From Bacteroidales bacterium (GTDB lineage: Bacteria; Bacteroidota; Bacteroidia; Bacteroidales; F082), in contig WGGC01000021.1 of assembly GCA_015491905.1 (NCBI GenBank), positions 1-64,000 on the forward strand: a stretch of 64,000 nucleotides of DNA, given 5' to 3'. Position 1 is the stretch's first letter. Each line of letters begins with the position of its first letter. Below are positions 1 to 8,429 of the stretch, one piece after another. The position numbers and the translations under genes were made by a program. The notes beneath the pieces are model-generated. The model did not search any database. It worked only from the letters and a program-made list of their open reading frames with translations, and was not told the origin of the DNA.

Positions 1-921
1 ACCGTCTTATTTATTTTTATTGCCTTTTTAATGATGTTTGTAAGGGATGTTGCCTATATGTACAGAATTATAATTTTAACTGATAAAAAAATTTCATGGC
101 GTCAGGCATTTAATATTATCATGCTTTGGGAGTTCAGTTCTGCTATTTCTCCTTCTGTAGTTGGTGGTACAGCTCCTGCAATATTTTTTTTATACAAAGA
201 AGGCTTGTCGGTAGGTAAAAGTACTGCTGTTGTTTTAACAGCAATTTTTCTTGATGAGATTTTTTTTATTGTTTCCGTTCCTCTTGTTTATTTGTTCTAT
301 GGTAAAAATATTTTTCCTCCCGGTTCTAACAATTATCATGAACTGATTATGGGATTTTATCTCGGTTATGGGATTATATTGGTTTATACTCTTTTTTTAG
401 CATATGCGCTTTTTATTAATCCATACCTTTTTAAAAAATTAATATCATGGATTTTTCTTATTCCTTTTTTAAGAAAATGGCGGTTGAGTACCAGAAAATA
501 TGCTAATCAACTAATTCAGACCTCTAAAATTATTAAAGGAAAACCTGCCGGGTATTGGATAAAAAGCATGTTAGCTACTATTTTTTCATGGACAGGGCGT
601 TACTGGGTGGTTAATTTTTTATTAATGGCTTTTTTTGTTCAGACTTATAACTTTTATGATCAGTTTTTGATTTATGGCCGGCAATTAACAATGTGGATTA
701 TTTTATTAATTAGTCCTACACCCGGTGGCAGTGGAATTGCTGAATATATATTTACAGATTTTCTAAGAGATTTTATTCCCAATGCATCATGGGGGATCAC
801 TCTTGCAATATTTTGGAGGTTAATATCTTATTATCCTTATTTATTTATCGGGGTTATTATTTTACCGGTTTGGATTAAAAAAGTATATCAAAAAAGTAAG
901 AAATATAAAAGAATTGATTGA
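1..921 (+). CDS. Partial flippase-like integral membrane protein (LPG synthase TM region / UPF0104-like)
   Basis: The frame is open to the window edge, so the gene is cut at its 5' end; the first internal ATG is at 31. What remains is about 300 residues with at least six hydrophobic segments. It contains the patterns SPSVVGGTAPA (about residue 40 from the internal Met) and ISPTPGGSGIAEY (about residue 230). The paired PxxxGG / PTPGGxGxxE motifs are typical of the lysylphosphatidylglycerol synthase transmembrane region family (YbhN/AglD-like), thought to flip or transfer lipid-linked groups in the inner membrane. Substrate cannot be read from the sequence. No soluble aminoacyl-transferase domain follows, so this is the membrane domain alone. 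Family call is fairly sure, function is inference. Confidence 0.75.
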   Translation, partial: TVLFIFIAFLMMFVRDVAYMYRIIILTDKKISWRQAFNIIMLWEFSSAISPSVVGGTAPAIFFLYKEGLSVGKSTAVVLTAIFLDEIFFIVSVPLVYLFYGKNIFPPGSNNYHELIMGFYLGYGIILVYTLFLAYALFINPYLFKKLISWIFLIPFLRKWRLSTRKYANQLIQTSKIIKGKPAGYWIKSMLATIFSWTGRYWVVNFLLMAFFVQTYNFYDQFLIYGRQLTMWIILLISPTPGGSGIAEYIFTDFLRDFIPNASWGITLAIFWRLISYYPYLFIGVIILPVWIKKVYQKSKKYKRID

Positions 922-1022
922 TTTCAATCGTTTGTATCACGACTTTATATGAAAAGCCTAAATTATTAATCATTTAGGATACTCTAAACATCTATTATTT
1001 AAATAATACAGTCTTTTTTGCG

Positions 1023-1030
1023 TAAATTTG
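1023..1030 (+). promoter_or_regulatory. Bacteroidota -7 element (TAAATTTG) before fbaA
   Basis: TAAATTTG matches the phylum consensus TAnnTTTG. It lies 21 nt before the aldolase ATG, giving a leader of roughly 15 nt. No clear -33 TTTG at normal spacing. Confidence 0.45.
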
Positions 1031-1051
1031 TAATTCTAAAAAATAAAAAAA

Positions 1052-2131
1052 ATGGCAACAAAAATTTCAGAAAAAATTAAACCGGGAGTTGTTACGGGAG
1101 ATGACATGCAGTATATTTTTAAAATTGCAAAAGAGAATAAATTTGCAATTCCTGCTGTAAATGTTGTAGGCTCTAACTCTATAAATGCTGCTCTTGAAGC
1201 TGCTAGAGCTGTCAACTCTCCAATTATAATCCAGTTTTCTAATGGTGGTGGATCTTTTTATGCTGGCAAAGCTATTTCAAATGAAAATGAAGCTGCTGCT
1301 ATAGCCGGGTCTATTGCGGGTGCGCATCATGTTCACCTGATGGCTGAAAAATATGGAATACCAGTTATTCTTCATACAGATCATTGTGCAAAAAAATTGA
1401 TTCCCTGGATAGAAGGTTTGCTCGATGCAGGAGAAAAATATTATGAAGCTAATGGGAAACCATTATTTAGCTCTCATATGCTTGATTTATCTGTAGAACC
1501 ACTCGAAGAAAATCTGGAAATTTCTAAAAAATTCCTTTCAAGAATGAAAAAAATGGGAATGACATTGGAAATAGAATTAGGAATTACAGGAGGAGAAGAA
1601 GATGGTGTTGACCATTCAGGTATTGATAATTCAAAACTTTATACACAACCAGAAGAAGTTGCCCATGCTTACCAGGAGCTTATGTCTGTAAGCCCCAGGT
1701 TCACTATTGCAGCAGCTTTTGGTAATGTTCATGGTGTTTACAAACCTGGAAATGTAAAATTAGAACCTGTTATTTTGCATAACTCTCAGGAATACATTCA
1801 AAAGAAATTTAATACCGGCCCTAATCCTGTTAACTTTGTTTTTCATGGTGGTTCGGGTTCTGAACCTGAAAAAATTAAAGAAGCTGTTTCCTACGGAGTT
1901 GTAAAAATGAATATTGACACAGATACACAATGGGCTTTTTGGGACGGAGTGAGAGGTTATGAAGCGAAATATCATGATTATCTTCAGGGTCAGATTGGAA
2001 ATCCTGATGGAAATGATGTTCCCAATAAAAAATATTATGATCCCAGAAAATGGTTAAGAGCAGGTGAAGAATCTATGAGAGACCGGCTACAAAAAGCATT
2101 TGAAGATTTAAATTGTATTGATAGATACTAA
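1052..2131 (+). CDS. fbaA: Class II fructose-bisphosphate aldolase
   Basis: Cytoplasmic glycolytic/gluconeogenic enzyme that interconverts fructose-1,6-bisphosphate with dihydroxyacetone phosphate and glyceraldehyde-3-phosphate using divalent zinc. At 359 residues it has the length of the E. coli FbaA (class IIA) type. Visible motifs are HTDH at 108-111 (catalytic Asp and zinc His), the glycine/glutamate region ELGITGGEEDGVD near 175-187, GNVHGVY with a metal His near 225, and VFHGGSGS near 263 with the third His and phosphate loop. The ATG is preceded by an A-rich stretch and a -7 element. It is transcribed alone and ends at a strong hairpin terminator. Confidence 0.96.
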   Translation: MATKISEKIKPGVVTGDDMQYIFKIAKENKFAIPAVNVVGSNSINAALEAARAVNSPIIIQFSNGGGSFYAGKAISNENEAAAIAGSIAGAHHVHLMAEKYGIPVILHTDHCAKKLIPWIEGLLDAGEKYYEANGKPLFSSHMLDLSVEPLEENLEISKKFLSRMKKMGMTLEIELGITGGEEDGVDHSGIDNSKLYTQPEEVAHAYQELMSVSPRFTIAAAFGNVHGVYKPGNVKLEPVILHNSQEYIQKKFNTGPNPVNFVFHGGSGSEPEKIKEAVSYGVVKMNIDTDTQWAFWDGVRGYEAKYHDYLQGQIGNPDGNDVPNKKYYDPRKWLRAGEESMRDRLQKAFEDLNCIDRY

Positions 2132-2155
2132 TAAGGAAATTATTAATTAAATTTG

Positions 2156-2181
2156 GGGAGATATTTTTATCTCCCTTTTTT
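2156..2181 (+). terminator. Rho-independent terminator of fbaA
   Basis: Perfect 8-bp stem GGGAGATA / TATCTCCC with a 4-nt loop, followed by six T. It starts 24 nt after the fbaA stop and ends 4 nt before the ATG of the next gene. Confidence 0.85.
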
Positions 2182-2185
2182 AATT

Positions 2186-2587
2186 ATGATAAATTATGAT
2201 GTAAATACATTATTGGCTTTTGGCGAAACATTCTCAGAAGAAAAAGGTGAATTTCATCAATGGCTATTGAATAATGGTTTTCCTGAATTGGCAGCATTGA
2301 GTAGTGCAATCAGAGGCAGCTATGAGGCACGAGATTGGCTGTTGAAGCATAATTTCCCTGAATTGGCAGCCCTCGATGGAGCTATAGATAACCAGCACCA
2401 GGCATATATGTGGTTAAAGAAGTTTAACTTCGATTTTTTAATCATTTTTGCTGATGCTGTAAATGAAAAGGAAGCAGCGTTAAAATGGTTTAAAGAAAAA
2501 GATTTGGAAATTTTCTTATTACTTGCCAATAAAATACGTCATTTTAGAAATAATCAATCTTATAATTATCATAAGTTACATTTTTAA
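2186..2587 (+). CDS. Small protein of four 25-residue tandem repeats, unknown function
   Basis: I do not recognise a named family. From the ATG at 2186 it is 133 residues. A longer reading from TTG at 2153 is unlikely because that codon overlaps the fbaA terminator. After a short acidic N-terminus the protein is four tandem repeats with tryptophans at 26, 51, 76 and 101, exactly 25 residues apart. The shared pattern is roughly xWLxxxxFxELAxLAxAIxxxxxA; the first two copies both contain FPELAAL. The periodic aliphatic/aromatic pattern suggests a small helical solenoid, probably a protein-binding scaffold. No signal peptide or membrane segment. It ends in a basic tail rich in N, Y and H. It must be transcribed by readthrough or from a promoter not visible in the 50 nt upstream. 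Confidence 0.7.
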   Translation: MINYDVNTLLAFGETFSEEKGEFHQWLLNNGFPELAALSSAIRGSYEARDWLLKHNFPELAALDGAIDNQHQAYMWLKKFNFDFLIIFADAVNEKEAALKWFKEKDLEIFLLLANKIRHFRNNQSYNYHKLHF

Positions 2588-2661
2588 TATAACTATAAAA
2601 AATTAGTGTATAAAGAAACTATGCTATTGATTTCCTCGTATAATTAGAAAAAGGAAAAGAA

Positions 2662-3336
2662 ATGGCAACTAATTTAATAGAATATCTCTTAAAACGGAAT
2701 AATATAGAAGATGATTCATATATTCCTGAAGGTCCTTTTATTACTATTTCAAGAGAAACAGGATGTAATGCCACTGAAATCGCCAAGAGCTTAGTTAAAA
2801 GTTTTAGAAAAAGAGGTCAGCAGTGGCATTTTATAAATAAAGAAATTTTGGATGAGTCTGCAAGAATGCTTCAGATAGACAGGAATAAACTAGAGCACGA
2901 TTTTATTATTGAAAGTGGAAACGCTATGGATGATGTAATAAAGGCTTTAATATTGCGACATTTTAAAAATGATAAAAAAATCAGAGATACAATAGCAAAT
3001 ATTGTCCAGTATGAAGCCGGAAAAGGAAATGTAATAATTATTGGCAGGGCATCCTCAGTAAGTACTAGGAATATAAGAAATGGCCTTCATGTAAGGCTGG
3101 TAGCGCCACTTGACTGGAGGGTTAATGAAATAGTTAAAAGAAAACCTCTTTCATATAATCAGGCCTTAGAATTTATAATTGAAAATGATCTAAGAAGAAA
3201 AAAACTTTTGGAAGACTTTGCTCAAAAAAAGTTTGATGCAATTCCTTTTGATTTGATTATAAACCGACAAGTGTTTAATGTTAAACAAACCACCGATTTA
3301 ATATTAAATACTATGGAAATAAAAGGAATTTTATAA
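2662..3336 (+). CDS. Cytidylate kinase-like family protein
   Basis: 224-residue protein of the Cytidylate_kin2 type, P-loop NTPases related to CMP kinase but of unsettled substrate. The N-terminal region has GPFITISRETGCNATEIAK (about 24-42), where a degenerate phosphate-binding loop replaces the classical GxxGxGK. GNVIIIGRASS near 126 and the RLVAPLDWRVNEIVKR segment near 144 resemble the family core. No signal or membrane segment. The start follows AAAAAGGAAAAGAA, a purine run that may help initiation. Stands alone between a plus-strand repeat protein and a convergent methyltransferase gene. Real CMP kinase activity is not shown by the sequence; this could be a regulator or a different nucleotide kinase. 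Confidence 0.8.
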   Translation: MATNLIEYLLKRNNIEDDSYIPEGPFITISRETGCNATEIAKSLVKSFRKRGQQWHFINKEILDESARMLQIDRNKLEHDFIIESGNAMDDVIKALILRHFKNDKKIRDTIANIVQYEAGKGNVIIIGRASSVSTRNIRNGLHVRLVAPLDWRVNEIVKRKPLSYNQALEFIIENDLRRKKLLEDFAQKKFDAIPFDLIINRQVFNVKQTTDLILNTMEIKGIL

Positions 3337-3339
3337 TAT

Positions 3340-4161
3340 TTATTTCCAGGCTTTGGCAATTAATCCGGTTCCTGTTTTATGATTCTTTTTGACATCTAAA
3401 AAGTTAAGTGCCAATGAAAATGGAGAAATAAGTGTATAATAAATAGGAAGCAGGACAAAAAATAAATTGCTTTTATTTAACATGATTATAGGGTATTTCA
3501 TACTTAATTTCCAGCTTAATTTACCCGGAGGACCATACTGGTAAGAAACTTCTGTTTTTGAGAATCCTGCCTTTTTCATTTTAGCCGTTATATCTTCAAT
3601 ACTATAACCATCGCGCACATGCTCATCAATAAATGAGTGTGTAACACCTTCCTCATGTTCATGTTCATGAACATCTGAACCCCCCTTATCAGATGGTGTA
3701 GATATTAATAACATTCCTCCTTTCTTCAATGCTTTATAAAAATTATTTAAAACCTTCTGATCTTCCTCAATATGTTCCATAACATCTACACATAAAATTA
3801 AATCATATTTATTGGTTTCTTCTAATTTTGTTAAATCCTTTTTTTCAAAATTAACATGAGTAAAATTTATTTTTTTAAAAAAAGTATTACAGTCTTCTAC
3901 TTGTTCTGGCTTAACATCTAAACCTTTAATATTCCAGTTTTTATGATTTTTCCCCATCCAAAAATCATACTGTCCGAATCCTGAACCTGCATCCAGAACA
4001 TTTATTTCATCGTTACCTTCTTTTTTCCATTGCTTTAGAGCCTTTCTAACATGCCAGGATCTTAATAATAATACATCCAGCATTCTGTAAAATAGTTTTC
4101 TTGAAGATGGAGAAGAATTAAAAACTACTCCTAATTTTCTCTTTATCGGGTCGTATTGCAT
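3340..4161 (-). CDS. Class I SAM-dependent methyltransferase
   Basis: 273 residues. Motif I is VLDAGSGFGQYDFW (about 54-67), followed by GLDVKPEQVEDC (motif II region, acidic residue for the SAM ribose) and DLILCVDVMEHIEEDQKVL (about 119-137), a common pattern in small-molecule and lipid methyltransferases. A histidine/glutamate-rich stretch HEHEHEEG sits near 165. The C-terminal third carries a hydrophobic stretch (about 215-255) that could lie on a membrane. It starts 12 nt after rbfA and is most likely co-transcribed with it. Substrate unknown. Confidence 0.85.
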   Translation of the reverse strand: MQYDPIKRKLGVVFNSSPSSRKLFYRMLDVLLLRSWHVRKALKQWKKEGNDEINVLDAGSGFGQYDFWMGKNHKNWNIKGLDVKPEQVEDCNTFFKKINFTHVNFEKKDLTKLEETNKYDLILCVDVMEHIEEDQKVLNNFYKALKKGGMLLISTPSDKGGSDVHEHEHEEGVTHSFIDEHVRDGYSIEDITAKMKKAGFSKTEVSYQYGPPGKLSWKLSMKYPIIMLNKSNLFFVLLPIYYTLISPFSLALNFLDVKKNHKTGTGLIAKAWK

Positions 4162-4173
4162 AAAAAATAAAAA

Positions 4174-4518
4174 TTAATGATCATTTTTTAATAACTCATC
4201 AATATGATCTATATAATCTAAAGAGTCATCTTCAAAAAATTGAAGTTCGGGAACAACTCTCATTTGATGCCGGATTCTATTACCAAGTTTACCACGGATT
4301 TCTTTTTTATGCTTATTAATAGTTTTTAGTACTCCTGCTTTATCTTTGGTGGCAAATATGCTTAAATAAACTCTGGCTATACTTAAATCGGGAGTTATAT
4401 TAACTTTTGTTACGGTTACCATTGTTCTCCCTATTATGGCACCGGCATCTGTCTGAAAAATTTCTCCAAGATCTCTTTGAAGTAATTTTTGAACCTTATG
4501 TAGTCTTTTGCTTTCCAT
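4174..4518 (-). CDS. rbfA: Ribosome-binding factor A
   Basis: 114-residue cytoplasmic factor needed for late 30S maturation and 16S 5'-end processing. Single KH-like domain: N-terminal SKRLHKVQKLLQRDLGEI, then the central VTVTKVNITPDLSIARVYLS strand pattern typical of RbfA, and a C-terminal RHQMRVVPELQFFEDDSLDY, the usual family ending. First gene of a two-gene unit with the methyltransferase. A -7 element ends only 4 nt before the ATG, so the transcript may be leaderless. Confidence 0.95.
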   Translation of the reverse strand: MESKRLHKVQKLLQRDLGEIFQTDAGAIIGRTMVTVTKVNITPDLSIARVYLSIFATKDKAGVLKTINKHKKEIRGKLGNRIRHQMRVVPELQFFEDDSLDYIDHIDELLKNDH

Positions 4519-4522
4519 GCGG

Positions 4523-4530
4523 CAAAGGTA
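4523..4530 (-). promoter_or_regulatory. -7 element (TACCTTTG) at the rbfA start
   Basis: Read on the minus strand this is TACCTTTGC, then CGC and the rbfA ATG. Transcription would begin at or within a few bases of the start codon. Confidence 0.5.
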
Positions 4531-4624
4531 TTGAAAATATAAAAGTCTATTTACAATGAATATAAGATTGATAAATAGTAATTATTTTATCTTTTTGTGA
4601 ACAAATAATTCTTATTTTTTCAAT

Positions 4625-4632
4625 TACTTTTG
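4625..4632 (+). promoter_or_regulatory. -7 element (TACTTTTG) before the M20 amidohydrolase
   Basis: Exact TAnnTTTG match 18 nt before the TTG start; predicted leader about 14 nt. Confidence 0.5.
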
Positions 4633-4650
4633 TAATTAAAAATTAATGTT

Positions 4651-5841
4651 TTGATTAAAAGGCAACAAGTTAAAGAACAAACTAGTAAATGGGCAGGAGA
4701 TTTAATATCAATTAGAAGATATTTGCATGCGCACCCTGAATTGAGTTTTAAAGAGGAGAATACAGCTCAATATATATCATCTTTATTAGATGAATGGGGA
4801 ATTAGCTATACTAAGGGTATTGCGGGTCATGGGATTTCCGGGCTTATAAAAGGTAAAAATCATCATAAAAAAGTAGTTGCTCTGCGTGCAGACATAGATG
4901 CATTACCTATTTATGAGAAAAATAACATATCGTATAAGTCAAAAAATAAAGGTATTATGCATGCATGCGGCCATGATGTGCATACTACTTGTTTGTTAGG
5001 TACAATAAAATTTTTGAACCTTAATAAAGATAATTTTGAAGGGTCCGTAAAGTTTATTTTTCAGCCCGCTGAAGAAAAACTTCCTGGTGGAGCCATTCAA
5101 ATGATAAAAGCAGGTATTTTAAAAAACCCGGTTCCTGATGTTATGATAGGACAACACGTTTTCCCTGATTTGGAAGTTGGAAAAGTTGGTTTTAGAGCGG
5201 GTATGTATATGGCTTCTGCCGATGAAATAAATCTTTATATCAGAGGAAAAGGCGGGCATGCTGCTATGCCTGAAAAAATTGATGATACAGTTTTGGGTAT
5301 GGCAGAGATAATATCTTCTTTACAAAAGATTGTTAGCAGAAAAGCTCCTCCTTCTGTACCTACTGTTTTGTCTTTTGGAAAAGTTGTTGCCAATGGTGCG
5401 CATAATGTTATTCCTTCCGAAGTAATTGTACAAGGAACCTTCCGTACTTTTGATGAAATATGGAGAAAAAAAGCCCATTATTTAATATCAAAAATGGCAA
5501 AAGATGTTGCAGACTCTCAAGGATTGGAATGCGATGTGATAATTGATAAAGGATATCCGTTTTTAAAAAATGATTCATTAGTAACTCAAGTTGTACGTAA
5601 TGCAGCCGAAGAGTACTTAGGTAAAGACAATGTAGTAGAGTTACCAATTAGAATGACGGCTGAGGATTTTGCAAGTTTCGCTCAATTAATACCTTCTGCC
5701 TTTTACCGGTTAGGAACGGCTAATAAAGATAAAGGAATTGTAAATGGATTACATACCCCTAATTTTAATGTTGATGAAAAAAGTATTGAAATTGGAACCG
5801 GGCTTATGATTTGGAATACTTTGAAACTATTGTTAATATAA
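4651..5841 (+). CDS. M20-family amidohydrolase (N-acyl-amino acid / hippurate hydrolase type)
   Basis: 396-residue cytoplasmic metallopeptidase-fold hydrolase that removes acyl groups from amino acids or related amides. N-terminal RRYLHAHPELSFKE is the family signature. Metal ligands appear in MHACGHDVHTT (about 107-117, including the bridging Cys/His), the acid pair in PAEEKLPGG (about 138), MTAEDFASF (about 335) and the late GLHTPNFN (His about 373). A dimerisation lid domain lies between about 185 and 300. The start is TTG; a nearby ATG at 4646 is out of frame. The downstream mtnA begins within 13 nt of this stop, so the two are an operon. Exact substrate cannot be told; alternatives are an auxin-conjugate or N-acetyl-amino-acid hydrolase. 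Confidence 0.88.
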   Translation: MIKRQQVKEQTSKWAGDLISIRRYLHAHPELSFKEENTAQYISSLLDEWGISYTKGIAGHGISGLIKGKNHHKKVVALRADIDALPIYEKNNISYKSKNKGIMHACGHDVHTTCLLGTIKFLNLNKDNFEGSVKFIFQPAEEKLPGGAIQMIKAGILKNPVPDVMIGQHVFPDLEVGKVGFRAGMYMASADEINLYIRGKGGHAAMPEKIDDTVLGMAEIISSLQKIVSRKAPPSVPTVLSFGKVVANGAHNVIPSEVIVQGTFRTFDEIWRKKAHYLISKMAKDVADSQGLECDVIIDKGYPFLKNDSLVTQVVRNAAEEYLGKDNVVELPIRMTAEDFASFAQLIPSAFYRLGTANKDKGIVNGLHTPNFNVDEKSIEIGTGLMIWNTLKLLLI

Positions 5842-5853
5842 ACCGACTTGAAT

Positions 5854-6906
5854 ATGATTGTTGAAGGAAAATATTACAAAACTGTTTGGATGGAGGGTAA
5901 TTCTGTAATGATGATAAATCAGAACCTGTTACCTTTTACTTTTGAAATACATGAATGTAAAACTTATTGGGAAACATGTATGGCAATAACAGATATGACT
6001 GTGCGTGGAGCAGGGGCAATAGGAGCTGCTGCAGGTTTTGCTATGGCGCAAGCATTTTTGGAATTACAAACTTTTGATAAGGCAGTAAGGCTTAGGGAAG
6101 CCCGGCAGGATATCGAAAATACACGTCCTACTGCACGAAATCTTTTTTATGCTGTTGAAAAAGTATATCAGGCCGGATTAGAATCGCCTGATAATGCAGT
6201 ACGCGCCGCCAATAGTATTGCCACTGAAGATGAGGAGTCTTCCAGAGCCATTGGTAAATGGGGAGCGTCTTTAATTGGTGCTAAATCAAATATTTTAACA
6301 CATTGTAATGCCGGGTGGTTAGCATTTGTCGACTATGGTACAGCACTGGCTCCTGTTTATTATGCTGCTGAAAATAATAAACAGGTTTTCGTTTATGTTG
6401 ACGAAACTCGCCCGAGAGGCCAGGGAGGACGTCTTACCGCATGGGAGCTGTACCAAAATAAAATCCCACATGTAATTATTCCGGATAATGCCGCCGCATC
6501 TTTAATGAAAGAAGGAAAAATTGATATGGTGATTGTTGGTGCTGACAGAATTGCTGCAAATGGCGATGTTGCTAATAAAATTGGTACACTTGGAAGAGCT
6601 ATTCTTGCTAAAAAATATAAAATCCCATTTTATATCGCGGCACCTTCATCTACATTTGATTTAAGTTGTAAATCAGGTAATGATATCCCTATTGAAAAAC
6701 GTTCGCAGGATGAGGTTCTATATCAAACAGGCCCTGATGCCAATGGCAATATGGTTAAGATTAGAGTTTGTTCTCCCGGTTCGCAAGCATATAATCCGGC
6801 TTTCGACGTAACAGATGCGGCATTAATAACGGGAATAATTACAGAAAAGGGAATTGTAAAACCGAATATTACTTCTATATCTCAGCTTTTTAAAAAAAGT
6901 GAATAG
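5854..6906 (+). CDS. mtnA: S-methyl-5-thioribose-1-phosphate isomerase
   Basis: Converts methylthioribose-1-phosphate to methylthioribulose-1-phosphate in methionine salvage; related isomerases act in the dihydroxyacetone phosphate shunt. About 350 residues from the ATG at 5854; a TTG two codons upstream is less likely. Motifs: MTVRGAGAIGAAAG (about 48-61, substrate phosphate site), THCNAGWLA with the catalytic Cys, VDETRPRGQGGRLTAWEL, and VGADRIAANGDVANKIGTLG with the catalytic Asp. These are full signatures of MtnA rather than eIF2B. It follows the amidohydrolase by 12 nt. No other methionine-salvage gene is in the window, so the pathway must be completed elsewhere. Confidence 0.93.
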   Translation: MIVEGKYYKTVWMEGNSVMMINQNLLPFTFEIHECKTYWETCMAITDMTVRGAGAIGAAAGFAMAQAFLELQTFDKAVRLREARQDIENTRPTARNLFYAVEKVYQAGLESPDNAVRAANSIATEDEESSRAIGKWGASLIGAKSNILTHCNAGWLAFVDYGTALAPVYYAAENNKQVFVYVDETRPRGQGGRLTAWELYQNKIPHVIIPDNAAASLMKEGKIDMVIVGADRIAANGDVANKIGTLGRAILAKKYKIPFYIAAPSSTFDLSCKSGNDIPIEKRSQDEVLYQTGPDANGNMVKIRVCSPGSQAYNPAFDVTDAALITGIITEKGIVKPNITSISQLFKKSE

Positions 6907-6921
6907 ATGTAAATACTGAAA

Positions 6922-8259
6922 TTACAGCATTTCATTGGCCAGATTGGCGAGTTCTGAACGTTCTCCTTTTTCTAAACGAATGTTAGCATATATAGGGCTG
7001 TTTTTTATTCTGTCAATTAATACGGATAGTCCGTTGGATTGAGAATCAAGATAGGGAGTGTCAATTTGATAAATATCTCCCGTGAAAATAATTTTGGTAT
7101 TTTCTCCGGCACGTGTAATAATTGTCTTGACCTCATGAGGGGTTAAATTCTGAGCTTCATCAATAATAAAGATAACATTGGAAATACTTCTTCCTCGTAT
7201 ATAAGTTAAGGGAGTAATGAGTAATTTTTCATTATCTAAAGCTTCATTTATTCTATGAAACTCTTTATCCTGCTCCCCAAATTGATTTTGAATATAGCGC
7301 ATATTATCCCATAAAGGTTCCATATATGGGTTTATTTTCGACTTTATGTCACCGGGTAAAAACCCAATATCTTTATTGCTTAGGGGAACTATAGGCCTTG
7401 CCAGATAAATCTGCTTGTAGTTTCTCCGCTGCTCCCATGCTCCGGCGAGTGAAAGTAATGTTTTCCCTGTGCCGGCAACGCCTTGTAATGTTACCAATTT
7501 GATTTCCGGATTTAAAATTGCATGCAAAGCAAAAACCTGTTCGGCATTACGCGGTAAAATTCTTGAGATAGGCTTTTTCATAACTCTTTCAATACGATTT
7601 GTTGTTGGATTGTAAAATGCAAGCCCAGAAGCTTTATCACTTTTTAAAATAAAATATTGATTGGGGACAGGCTTTTCAATGTTTAGTTCTTCCAACTCAA
7701 AAAACCCTTCTGCATATAGTTTTTCTATTAATTTATGACCAATTTTGGAAATAACTTGTTTACCAGTATATAAACTATCAATGTTTTTTATTTTTCCTGT
7801 CTCGAAATCTTCCGCTTGAAGGTTTAATGATTTGGCTTTCAATCGAAGGTTAATGTCTTTACTTACTAAAATCACTTTTTTGTCTAAATGATCTTCTTTT
7901 AATTTTAATGCAGCGTTTAAAATACGATGATCAGGTTTGTCTTCTCCAAATACTCCACGGGCATCTTTTTTGCTTTTTTCATTCATAATTACTCTAAACC
8001 GTCCTTTTTCAGGTCCATTTAATCTTCTCCATTGTGTCATTGTTGTTTTTCCTGAAATAGAATCCAAAAAACGAATAAATTCCCTAGCCTCAAAATTTTT
8101 AGTGTCGTTTCCCTTTTTAAAATTGTCTAGCTCTTCCAGTACTGTAATGGGTATGGCAACATCATTATCATCAAAATTATTTATTGCATTATGATTATAT
8201 AAAATAACGGACGTGTCCAAAACGAAAATTTTCTTTTGAATAGCTTTTGCTTTTGTCAT
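6922..8259 (-). CDS. PIN-PhoH fusion ATPase (YlaK/PhoH2-like)
   Basis: 445 residues, two domains. Residues 10-155 are a PIN nuclease domain: FVLDTSVIL with Asp15 begins it, and further acidic residues (EARE near 60, KPDHRIL near 110, SKDINLR near 136) can form the metal site. Residues 235-445 are a PhoH ATPase: Walker A GVAGTGKT at 260-267 and Walker B VIFIIDEAQN at 362-371. Proteins of this architecture are thought to unwind and cleave RNA and are often linked to toxin-antitoxin-like RNA decay, but this copy is a single gene with no antitoxin beside it. Convergent with mtnA. Cytoplasmic. Confidence 0.9.
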   Translation of the reverse strand: MTKAKAIQKKIFVLDTSVILYNHNAINNFDDNDVAIPITVLEELDNFKKGNDTKNFEAREFIRFLDSISGKTTMTQWRRLNGPEKGRFRVIMNEKSKKDARGVFGEDKPDHRILNAALKLKEDHLDKKVILVSKDINLRLKAKSLNLQAEDFETGKIKNIDSLYTGKQVISKIGHKLIEKLYAEGFFELEELNIEKPVPNQYFILKSDKASGLAFYNPTTNRIERVMKKPISRILPRNAEQVFALHAILNPEIKLVTLQGVAGTGKTLLSLAGAWEQRRNYKQIYLARPIVPLSNKDIGFLPGDIKSKINPYMEPLWDNMRYIQNQFGEQDKEFHRINEALDNEKLLITPLTYIRGRSISNVIFIIDEAQNLTPHEVKTIITRAGENTKIIFTGDIYQIDTPYLDSQSNGLSVLIDRIKNSPIYANIRLEKGERSELANLANEML

Positions 8260-8415
8260 TATGAAGGTGATTTTGTAAAAATATTATGCTAAAGTTACAG
8301 GCAAAATATGTTAATTCAGAATTAATTATTTAAAAGTTGCAAACAGCATTTAGTTAAAACTAATGATATTACTTTGAATTTAGTAACTTTATTTAAAACT
8401 TTATTTGCTTTTCAT

Positions 8416-8423
8416 TACCTTTG
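8416..8423 (+). promoter_or_regulatory. -7 element (TACCTTTG) at the dprA start
   Basis: Exact TAnnTTTG match ending 6 nt before the dprA ATG; implies a leaderless or nearly leaderless mRNA. Confidence 0.5.
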
Positions 8424-8429
8424 TGAAGT

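Noticed and set aside
957-978. Hairpin CCTAAAT / ATTTAGG after the first gene
   Set aside because: Only 7 bp, AT-rich, no T-tract; too weak to call a terminator.
2153-2185. TTG start extending the repeat protein by 11 residues
   Set aside because: This stretch is the fbaA terminator hairpin and its T-tract; the ATG at 2186 is the sensible start.
6922-8259. PIN-PhoH as a toxin-antitoxin module
   Set aside because: No small antitoxin-like gene on either side; the promoter region is short and flanked by core genes.
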